Source: Gammaproteobacteria bacterium
Lineage (GTDB): Bacteria; Pseudomonadota; Gammaproteobacteria; Chromatiales; Chromatiaceae
Direction of reading: 5' to 3'
Assembly (NCBI GenBank): GCA_020630035.1
Contig: JAHDCB010000092.1
Span: 1,250 to 6,441, forward strand
DNA: 5,192 nucleotides
In this document: piece by piece, positions 1-5,192 of the stretch
Position numbering within the stretch: the first letter of the stretch is position 1
Layout: each line of letters opens with the position of its first letter
The notes under the pieces: model-generated
The model's database searches: none
What the model was told of the DNA's origin: nothing
What the model saw: only the letters and a program-made list of their open reading frames with translations
Program-made: the position numbers and the translations under genes

Positions 1-1
1 G

Positions 2-190
2 GACCAGACACAACGCCTGCAACCGATCACCGTAGAACAGCTCGGAGAATCGCGTCAGCCAGGCCAGCCACCGCGCATACTGGTGCGTTCACCACAACTG
101 CAACCCGGTATGCAACTGGTCGTTACACAATTGCCCCAGGCAGTCACCGGCCTGTTGGTACGCCCGGCTCATAGCAGCAAACGCCCCTGA
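2..190 (+). CDS. C-terminal fragment of a probable RND efflux periplasmic adaptor (HlyD/MFP family)
   Basis: An open frame enters from the left edge and ends at TGA 188-190, leaving 62 residues. The stretch with LVRSPQLQPGMQLVVTQLPQ followed by AVTGLLV resembles the membrane-proximal C-terminal end of RND-type periplasmic adaptor subunits. In that family a turn like 'L-x-x-G-x-x-V-V-x-x-L-P-x-A-x-x-G-x-x-V' closes the last beta domain. Such adaptors link an inner-membrane RND pump to an outer-membrane channel. The fragment ends in a short polar tail (AHSSKRP). The N-terminal anchor, lipoyl and hairpin domains lie outside the window, so the assignment rests on one short motif and could be wrong. 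The frame is free of stops and has the same codon character as the genes downstream. A 134-nt gap separates it from argD, so it is probably a different transcription unit. Confidence 0.55.
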   Translation, partial: DQTQRLQPITVEQLGESRQPGQPPRILVRSPQLQPGMQLVVTQLPQAVTGLLVRPAHSSKRP

Positions 191-324
191 TTTGTATCTT
201 GCTTTCAGCCCGATCTGGTATTACCCTTCGCTCCCTGCGCAATCCAGAATGGTTGCTCCCATCTATCATGACATTTCACATCTCCCTGATCTCCTGCTCC
301 TCACCTGAATAATCTTTCCTTACC
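191..324 (+). promoter_or_regulatory. Intergenic leader upstream of argD; expected promoter region, no clear boxes
   Basis: This is the only gap longer than 20 nt between confident genes, so it should contain the promoter of the argD-led operon. I found no good sigma-70 pair; TTGTAT at 192-197 with TGGTAT at 216-221 is the sort of weak candidate present, with poor matches in both boxes. There is no hairpin followed by a T-tract to end the upstream gene. The region just before argD is pyrimidine-rich and lacks a Shine-Dalgarno sequence. A TGAAT at 306-310 resembles one half of an ArgR box, but the second half is degenerate. The promoter role is inferred from position only. Confidence 0.35.
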
Positions 325-1503
325 ATGCCTCTGATGTCTACCTACACACGATTGCCCGTGACGTTTTCCTATGGCTCCGGCTGCTGGTTATTCGATGACC
401 AGGATCGACGTTACCTGGACGCCCTCAGCGGTATTGCGGTGTGCGGATTAGGCCATGCACATCCGGCAGTGACTGCTGCTATCCAGGAACAGGCTGGTCG
501 GCTGTTACATACATCGAACCTGTATCAGGTGGCATTACAGGCTGAGCTGGGTGCAGTCCTGACTGCACAAGCCGGCATGGATCGGGCATTTTTTGCTAAT
601 TCCGGTGCTGAGGCAAATGAAGCTGCCATCAAACTGGCCCGATTGTGGGGACATCAGCGCGGGATAGCGCAACCCAAAATCATTGTGCTGGAACATAGCT
701 TTCACGGACGTACCCTGGCCACCCTGAGTGCGACCGGGAATACCCGGATCCAGCAAGGCTTTGCCCCTCTGGTCGAAGGCTTTGTAAGAGCACCGTATGA
801 CGATACGACAGCACTGACAGCACTCGCTGCGCAACAGACTGACATTGTTGCGGTTCTGGTCGAGCCAATCCAGGGTGAAGGTGGCATTCAGGTACCACAG
901 CCGGATTATCTGGCAGATATCCGACGTTTATGCGATCAACACGGTTGGCTGATGATGGTGGATGAAATTCAGTCCGGGATGGGACGTACCGGGACCTGGT
1001 TTGCCTACCAACAGTCCGGCATACAACCAGATGTGATCACCCTGGCGAAGGCATTGGGCAATGGTGTGCCGATCGGTGCCTGCCTGGCTCGAGGTCATGC
1101 AGCCGAATTATTCACCCCGGGTTCGCATGGTTCAACATTCGGCGGCAATCCACTGGCCTGTGCCGCTGCACTGGCGACCTGTCGCACCTTACAAGCGGAA
1201 GATTTACCCGCCCGGGCGGCCACTGTCGGTGCCCGCCTGTTGACTGACCTGCGCCAGGCCCTGGCAGATTGTCCTGGCATACGCGACATACGCGGCAAGG
1301 GCCTGATGATTGGCATTGAACTGGACCGTCCCTGTGGCGAGCTGGTGCAGCGGGCACTGGACCACAGCCTGCTGATCAATGTCACTGCCGGCCAGGTCGT
1401 CCGTTTATTACCACCACTGATTTTGAATAATACAGAAGCCGACCATTTGGTAAGCCAGCTCAGCCATCTCATCCATACTTTTTGTACAACCACCACATGT
1501 TAA
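325..1503 (+). CDS. argD: Acetylornithine aminotransferase (ArgD), class III PLP enzyme
   Basis: ArgD transfers the amino group of glutamate to N-acetylglutamate 5-semialdehyde to give N-acetylornithine, a cytoplasmic step of arginine synthesis; many family members also act on N-succinyl-2-amino-6-ketopimelate in lysine synthesis. The 392-residue protein has the normal family length. Visible landmarks are the N-terminal YLDALSGIAVCGLGHAHP (30-47), the phosphate-binding SGAEANE (93-99), HSFHGRT (124-130), the cofactor-ring aspartate D213 in VDEIQSG, the Schiff-base lysine K242 in TLAKALGNGVPIGA, and TFGGNPLA (271-278). All key residues are intact. The ATG at 325 gives MPLMSTYTRLPV, matching the usual few residues before the 'TY-x-RLP' start of homologues. 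The ATG at 334 is an alternative, and neither has a clear Shine-Dalgarno. The 3' end overlaps argF by 7 nt, so the two are probably co-translated. GabT- or AstC-like activity cannot be excluded, but adjacency to argF favours biosynthetic ArgD. Confidence 0.95.
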   Translation: MPLMSTYTRLPVTFSYGSGCWLFDDQDRRYLDALSGIAVCGLGHAHPAVTAAIQEQAGRLLHTSNLYQVALQAELGAVLTAQAGMDRAFFANSGAEANEAAIKLARLWGHQRGIAQPKIIVLEHSFHGRTLATLSATGNTRIQQGFAPLVEGFVRAPYDDTTALTALAAQQTDIVAVLVEPIQGEGGIQVPQPDYLADIRRLCDQHGWLMMVDEIQSGMGRTGTWFAYQQSGIQPDVITLAKALGNGVPIGACLARGHAAELFTPGSHGSTFGGNPLACAAALATCRTLQAEDLPARAATVGARLLTDLRQALADCPGIRDIRGKGLMIGIELDRPCGELVQRALDHSLLINVTAGQVVRLLPPLILNNTEADHLVSQLSHLIHTFCTTTTC

Positions 1504-2429
1504 AACCAACCCCTGGCACCCGGCATTTTCTGAGTTTATTCGACCTGAACCGGACCGAGCTGCAAACCATTATCCGGCGGGCAAATGAGCTGAAGGCACA
1601 ACAACAGGCTGGACATACCCATACCACCCTGCTGACTGGCAAGGTACTGGCGATGTTGTTTGATAAGGCCTCGACCCGCACCCGAGTTTCTTTTGAGACC
1701 GGCATGGCCCAGCTTGGTGGATCAGCATTATTTCTGTCTCCACGTGACATCCAGCTTGGTCGGGGTGAATCACTGGCAGATTCAGCACGGGTCATTTCCA
1801 GCATGGTGGACATAGTGATGATCCGTACATTTGAACATGCCAGAGTCAGAACATTTGCACAACATTCACAAGTGCCCGTGATTAACGGGCTGACCGACTG
1901 GAATCATCCGTGTCAGCTACTGGCAGACATGCAGACCTATGCTGCGCACCGGGGCGATATTGCCGGGCGAATCGTCACCTGGATAGGTGATGGTAATAAT
2001 ATGTGCCATACCTATATTGAAGCGGCACAACAATTTGGCTTTCAGCTACGGATTGCCTGCCCGGCAGGCTATGAACCAGATACCGAATTGTTGCAGTCTG
2101 CTGGCACGAGCTGCCAGATAGTACGCAATCCACAACAGGCCGTGGTAAACGCCGACCTGGTGGTCACTGATACCTGGGTCAGCATGGGTCAGGAAAATAC
2201 CAAAACCGAACGACAAGCCGCCTTTACGCCATACAAGGTCACACCAGCCTTGCTGGCTGAAGCAGCACCGGATGTATTATTTATGCACTGTCTACCGGCC
2301 TACCGGGGCCTGGAGGTCAGTGCTGAAGTGCTTGACGGACCACACAGTGTGGTCTGGGAAGAGGCAGAAAATCGGCTACACGCGCAAAAGGCCCTGCTGG
2401 AATTTTTGTTGTGTGGTGAACAGACCTGA
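1497..2429 (+). CDS. argF: Ornithine carbamoyltransferase, anabolic (ArgF)
   Basis: ArgF condenses carbamoyl phosphate with ornithine to give citrulline and phosphate in the cytoplasm. From the ATG at 1497 the protein is 310 residues, the usual size for this family. It starts MLKPTPGTRHFLSLFDL, and RHFLSLFDL matches the conserved beginning of the carbamoyl-phosphate domain. The carbamoyl-phosphate loop STRTR is at 59-63, HPCQ at 137-140, the ornithine-binding DTWVSMG at 225-231, and the catalytic-cysteine loop HCLPAYRG at 264-271. All catalytic motifs are intact. A TTG at 1482 would add five residues (MYNHH), but the ATG is preferred. The start lies inside the end of argD (ATGTTAA: argF ATG 1497-1499, argD TAA 1501-1503), with no good ribosome-binding site, so translational coupling is likely. 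The biosynthetic role is inferred from pairing with argD and the absence of arcA/arcC neighbours. Confidence 0.95.
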   Translation: MLKPTPGTRHFLSLFDLNRTELQTIIRRANELKAQQQAGHTHTTLLTGKVLAMLFDKASTRTRVSFETGMAQLGGSALFLSPRDIQLGRGESLADSARVISSMVDIVMIRTFEHARVRTFAQHSQVPVINGLTDWNHPCQLLADMQTYAAHRGDIAGRIVTWIGDGNNMCHTYIEAAQQFGFQLRIACPAGYEPDTELLQSAGTSCQIVRNPQQAVVNADLVVTDTWVSMGQENTKTERQAAFTPYKVTPALLAEAAPDVLFMHCLPAYRGLEVSAEVLDGPHSVVWEEAENRLHAQKALLEFLLCGEQT

Positions 2430-3478
2430 TGCTGCAACTAGACCGGATCCAGGTCGGCTATGCCGGTCAGGTGGTACTGAATGATCTGTCATGTCAGGTC
2501 CAGGCAGGAGATATCGTCAGCCTGCTCGGCAGCAGTGGATGCGGCAAAACAACTGCACTGCGCGCCATCGCCGGGTTCGAGCCGCTGCAATCCGGTAGTA
2601 TTCATCTCAATCAGCAACGGCTGGCCGATGCGACCGGCGGCCTGCCACCGGAACAGCGGGCGATCGGGATGGTATTTCAGGACTACGCCTTATTCCCGCA
2701 TCTGACGGTCACAGATAATGTCGCCTTCGGCTTGCACCAGCAGTCAAAGACCAGACGTCAGGCGCGTATTGACCAACTGCTGGCAGCCGTTGATCTGACC
2801 CACCTCAGCCGCCGTTATCCACATGAACTATCCGGTGGACAGCAACAGCGCGTAGCGCTGGCACGTGCCCTGGCACCCAGTCCGGCACTCTTGCTGCTGG
2901 ATGAGCCTTTTTCTAACCTGGACGTTGAACTGCGCGAACGGCTTAGTCTGGAGGTACGCGACCTGCTGAAGACAGAACAGGTAACCGCTATCTTGGTCAC
3001 ACATGACCAGCATGAAGCCTTCGCCGTATCTGACCAGATTGGCCTGATGCATCAGGGCCGGATTCAGCAATGGGATACACCCTACAATCTGTACCACAAG
3101 CCAAAGACCCGATTTGTAGCAAATTTTATTGGCCAGGGTGAATTTATTCCTGGCCAGGTACTGGCAGATGGCACACTGGCAACCGAGTTCGGCACCTTAC
3201 AGCCTGGCCCGCATACACCCCTTAAGTCATTAAACAGTACACCAGGACAATGGGTCGATATCCTGCTACGCCCGGATGACCTGGTACCCGATACCCAAGG
3301 CCCGATTCAGGCCAGGATTGTTGCCAAGGCATTTAAGGGTGCTGAAATTCTGTATACATTGCGCAGCTCACAGAATACCCGTTTATTGTCCCTGTTTCCC
3401 AGCCATCATAACCCCGCCGTTGGCGACAACATCCGCCTGCGGATTGATGCGAAACATGTGATCTGCTTTCCACACTGA
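2429..3478 (+). CDS. ABC transporter ATP-binding protein, FbpC-like (Fe3+-type importer family)
   Basis: This is a cytoplasmic ATPase subunit expected to power an inner-membrane importer. The 349-residue protein has a complete nucleotide-binding domain: Walker A GSSGCGKTT (34-42), Q-loop glutamine Q84 in VFQDYALFPHLTV, signature LSGGQQQR (134-141), Walker B LLLLDEP (154-160), D-loop SNLD (162-165) and H-loop H192 in VTHDQHEA. From about residue 233 a TOBE-type C-terminal domain follows, with FIGQGEFIPGQV and LLRPDDLVPD. The RAIAGFE after Walker A and the TOBE sequence look most like the FbpC group of ferric-ion importers, with the PotA (polyamine), sulfate and sugar ATPases as relatives. The ATG shares its A with the TGA of argF (TGATG), implying translational coupling. 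No permease or periplasmic binding-protein gene is beside it, so the substrate is undetermined. Iron is only the best family-level guess, and a polyamine or amino-acid substrate would fit the arginine context. Confidence 0.88.
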   Translation: MLQLDRIQVGYAGQVVLNDLSCQVQAGDIVSLLGSSGCGKTTALRAIAGFEPLQSGSIHLNQQRLADATGGLPPEQRAIGMVFQDYALFPHLTVTDNVAFGLHQQSKTRRQARIDQLLAAVDLTHLSRRYPHELSGGQQQRVALARALAPSPALLLLDEPFSNLDVELRERLSLEVRDLLKTEQVTAILVTHDQHEAFAVSDQIGLMHQGRIQQWDTPYNLYHKPKTRFVANFIGQGEFIPGQVLADGTLATEFGTLQPGPHTPLKSLNSTPGQWVDILLRPDDLVPDTQGPIQARIVAKAFKGAEILYTLRSSQNTRLLSLFPSHHNPAVGDNIRLRIDAKHVICFPH

Positions 3479-3493
3479 ACAGAGAGTCGAACG

Positions 3494-4879
3494 ATGGCAA
3501 CAACGACAACCCCCAAGCTGACTAGCCGTATCGCATTTATTCTGCTCGCTACCGGATCGGCGGTCGGGCTCGGCAATATCTGGAAGTTTCCTTATATCAC
3601 TGGTGAATACGGCGGCGGTGCCTTTGTTCTGGTCTACCTGGCCTGTATCGCACTGATCGGCGTACCCGTGATGATGGCAGAAATCATGCTGGGTCGTGAG
3701 GGCAGACAAAGCCCGATTCATACTATGCGCCATCTGGCAAAGTCACAAGGTGCCACCAACCGCTGGCAAATCGTTGGCTGGATGGGAGTGATTGCCGGGT
3801 TCCTGATCCTGTCGTTTTACAGCGTGATTGCCGGCTGGGCATTTGCCTATATCCCGGAAGCAGTCAGCGGCAACCTGAACGGCCTGGACAAAACCACCTC
3901 CGGTGCCTTATTCAGTGAACTGACTACCTCACCGTGGACTTTATTATTCTGGCACAGTTTATTCATGCTGCTGACAGCAACAGTGGTCGCACGCGGTGTG
4001 CGGAATGGTCTGGAAAAACTGGTACGTATCTTGATGCCTGCGCTGGCCGGGCTGCTGATTCTGCTGGTTGGCTATGCGATGGCTAGCGGCAAATTTATGC
4101 AGGGCCTGGATTATTTATTCAATGTGAACTTTCAGGCTGTGTTCTATACCTGTCAGGCAGAGACCTGTAACTTCACCCCAGAACCGCTGCTGGCCGCACT
4201 TGGTCATGCCTTTTTCACCCTCAGTCTCGGCATGGGGGCCATCATGATCTATGGCGCCTACATGCCACAGCAGACCTCCATTGCCAGCGCCACACTGATA
4301 ATCGCGTTAGCCGATACGGTGATTGCACTGCTGGCGGGCATGGCCATCTTTCCACTGGTCTTTGCGAACGACCTGACCCCAGGAGCTGGCCCTGGCTTGG
4401 TATTCGTCACCCTACCGATTGCATTCGGCAATATGCCCGGCGGACAATTCTTCGGCAGCCTGTTCTTTATCCTGCTGCTGATCGCCGCCTGGTCTTCTGC
4501 CATTTCACTGGTCGAACCAGCGGTTGCCTGGCTGACCGAACGCTGGCAATGGTGCCGACTACGCGCCACCCTGTTAGTCACCGGGCTGGCCTGGGTGCTG
4601 GGTATTGGTTCAGTGCTGTCATTCAACCAATGGTCCGGCGCAGAATACCAATGGTTCGGCAAAACATTCTTTGATCTGAAAGACTATCTGGCCAGCAATA
4701 TCCTGCTACCACTCGGCGGACTGCTGATCGCGTTATTCACCGCCTGGTCAGCACAACGCCGCTTCTCCGAACAAGGACTGGCACTAACCCGAGGCTTCGC
4801 CCTGTGGTGGTTCCTGATCCGTTATCTGGCACCGCTTGGTATTGCACTGATCTTTCTGCATGCGATCGGACTGGTCTGA
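3494..4879 (+). CDS. Sodium-dependent transporter, NSS/SNF (SLC6-like) family
   Basis: This is an inner-membrane secondary transporter of the LeuT/MhsT/Tyt1 family, which couples Na+ entry to uptake of an amino acid or related solute. The 461-residue length is typical of bacterial members. Hydrophobicity suggests 11 membrane segments at about 11-36, 41-66, 91-120, 145-166, 175-198, 231-256, 263-290, 317-344, 355-375, 399-419 and 433-458. Helix 1 carries the family hallmark GSAVGLGNIWKFPY (21-34), with A23, V24 and N28 at positions that bind Na+ in LeuT. Helix 6 has FFTLSLGMG (240-248), where T242 matches a Na+ ligand and the SLG break contacts substrate. Helix 8 has AAWSSA (331-336), with serines 334 and 335 at the second sodium site. 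The loop before helix 6 contains two cysteines, C220 and C225. The start ATG lies 15 nt after the ABC gene behind a weak AGAGAG purine run. The substrate cannot be read from sequence. Confidence 0.93.
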   Translation: MATTTTPKLTSRIAFILLATGSAVGLGNIWKFPYITGEYGGGAFVLVYLACIALIGVPVMMAEIMLGREGRQSPIHTMRHLAKSQGATNRWQIVGWMGVIAGFLILSFYSVIAGWAFAYIPEAVSGNLNGLDKTTSGALFSELTTSPWTLLFWHSLFMLLTATVVARGVRNGLEKLVRILMPALAGLLILLVGYAMASGKFMQGLDYLFNVNFQAVFYTCQAETCNFTPEPLLAALGHAFFTLSLGMGAIMIYGAYMPQQTSIASATLIIALADTVIALLAGMAIFPLVFANDLTPGAGPGLVFVTLPIAFGNMPGGQFFGSLFFILLLIAAWSSAISLVEPAVAWLTERWQWCRLRATLLVTGLAWVLGIGSVLSFNQWSGAEYQWFGKTFFDLKDYLASNILLPLGGLLIALFTAWSAQRRFSEQGLALTRGFALWWFLIRYLAPLGIALIFLHAIGLV

Positions 4880-5192
4880 GAGTAACACCGTTATTTTTTA
4901 ACGATGCCGGGCCTTCCAGGCCAGATCTGAACTACATGATCGATCCGCTGACACGGATCGATCTATCCAAGATTGAGCGCCTGATCGCACAACAACGTTA
5001 TTTTGTATTGCATGCGCCCCGCCAGACCGGCAAAACAACCTGTCTGCTGGCACTGGTGGACCACCTGAGTCGCCAGGGTGATTATCGGGTGCTGTATACC
5101 AATATCGAAGCAGCTCAAGCCTGGCGTCACAATATCCCGGAGGCCATACGCACCATCTGCTACACCCTGGCCAGGTGTGCACAACAATACCT
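4876..5192 (+). CDS. P-loop ATPase (AAA-like), N-terminal part; runs off the right edge, start codon uncertain
   Basis: The frame is open from 4675 to the window end. From 4891 it reads LFFNDAGPSRPDLNYM, then IDPLTRIDLSKIERLIAQ and RYFVLHAPRQTGKTTCLLAL. The last part holds a Walker A motif, APRQTGKTT, with a hydrophobic strand before it. The whole pattern ('FFN-x-AGP...HY-x-x-x-PL-x-R...YFVLHAPRQTGKT') matches, from memory, a family of AAA-like ATPases of unknown role often present in several copies per genome. Walker B and everything C-terminal are outside the window. The start is unresolved: the first in-frame ATG (4936) would cut off the conserved FFNDAGP segment. No ATG, GTG or TTG lies between 4810 and 4935; GTG 4804 or 4807 would overlap the transporter gene by more than 70 nt. 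A CTG at 4876, overlapping the transporter stop, fits the expected protein start best and is used here provisionally. The gene could also have lost its start codon. Confidence 0.7.
   Translation, partial: MRVTPLFFNDAGPSRPDLNYMIDPLTRIDLSKIERLIAQQRYFVLHAPRQTGKTTCLLALVDHLSRQGDYRVLYTNIEAAQAWRHNIPEAIRTICYTLARCAQQY
4938..4963. repeat. Perfect 10-bp inverted repeat with 6-nt loop, GATC-rich
   Basis: The left arm GATCGATCCG (4938-4947) and right arm CGGATCGATC (4954-4963) are exact reverse complements around the loop CTGACA. The element starts on the last base of the first in-frame ATG of the ATPase gene and encodes IDPLTRID-like residues within it. Each arm holds two overlapping GATC sites. No T-tract follows, so it is not an intrinsic terminator. 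As RNA it would form a strong hairpin able to mask the ATG at 4936, but no function is shown. Confidence 0.8.

Noticed and set aside
1095..1496. 133-codon open frame on the minus strand inside argD
   Set aside because: It lies wholly antisense to a confident, motif-complete argD. Its translation is rich in Arg, Ser and Ala with no recognisable motif, as expected of a shadow frame.
1482..1496. TTG at 1482 as the argF start
   Set aside because: It adds only MYNHH, has no ribosome-binding site, and the ATG at 1497 gives the normal family length and N-terminus.
3130..3156. Inverted repeat TGGCCAGG / CCTGGCCA within the ABC ATPase gene
   Set aside because: It is 8 bp with an 11-nt spacer, inside conserved coding sequence at the start of the TOBE domain, with no T-tract. 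It is most likely due to codon composition.
4258..4662. 134-codon open frame on the minus strand inside the NSS transporter
   Set aside because: It is antisense to well-conserved membrane helices, and its protein has low-complexity shadow character without a domain.
4889..4903. CGTTA-TTTTT-TAACG hairpin after the NSS gene as a terminator
   Set aside because: The stem is only 5 bp and A/T-rich, the T run is in the loop rather than after the stem, and it overlaps the coding frame of the ATPase.
4904..4930. ATG at 4904 as the start of the downstream gene
   Set aside because: It is in another frame and meets TGA at 4928-4930 after eight codons; the conserved sequence is in the neighbouring frame.
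4898..5187. Overlapping minus-strand open frames near the right edge
   Set aside because: The + frame here carries a Walker A motif and family-like sequence; the minus frames show none and are antisense shadows.

Overview
The window looks like the chromosome of a moderately GC-rich gammaproteobacterium. I infer this from the protein sequences (ArgD, ArgF, an FbpC-type ABC ATPase, an 11-helix NSS transporter) and from the dense same-strand packing. The downstream ATPase resembles a family I recall from sulfur bacteria and related lineages, but the sequence does not identify a genus. Every recognised gene is on the + strand.

Layout: (i) 2-190 is the C-terminal tail of a gene that began before the window, probably an RND efflux periplasmic adaptor. 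(ii) 191-324 is the only real intergenic gap and should hold the argD promoter, although no strong box is visible. (iii) 325-3478 holds three overlapping genes: argD (acetylornithine aminotransferase), argF (ornithine carbamoyltransferase) and an FbpC-like ABC ATPase. argD and argF overlap by 7 nt, and argF and the ABC gene share the A of TGATG. (iv) 3494-4879 is a neurotransmitter:sodium symporter (NSS/SNF) homologue, 15 nt downstream. (v) From about 4876 to the right edge is the start of a P-loop ATPase that runs out of the window. Its start codon is unclear, and a perfect 10-bp inverted repeat rich in GATC sits beside its first ATG.

The arrangement suggests one transcript joining two arginine-biosynthesis steps (N-acetylglutamate semialdehyde to N-acetylornithine, and ornithine to citrulline) with two transport proteins. 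The ABC ATPase has no permease or binding-protein gene beside it, so its partners must be elsewhere, and the NSS substrate cannot be read from sequence. A functional link between arginine synthesis and these transporters is inference from gene order only. I see no CRISPR array, tRNA, rRNA, insertion sequence or convincing terminator. I found no clear undescribed system. The most notable points are the mixed operon, the ambiguous start of the last gene with its GATC-rich hairpin, and a cysteine pair in the predicted extracellular loop of the NSS transporter.
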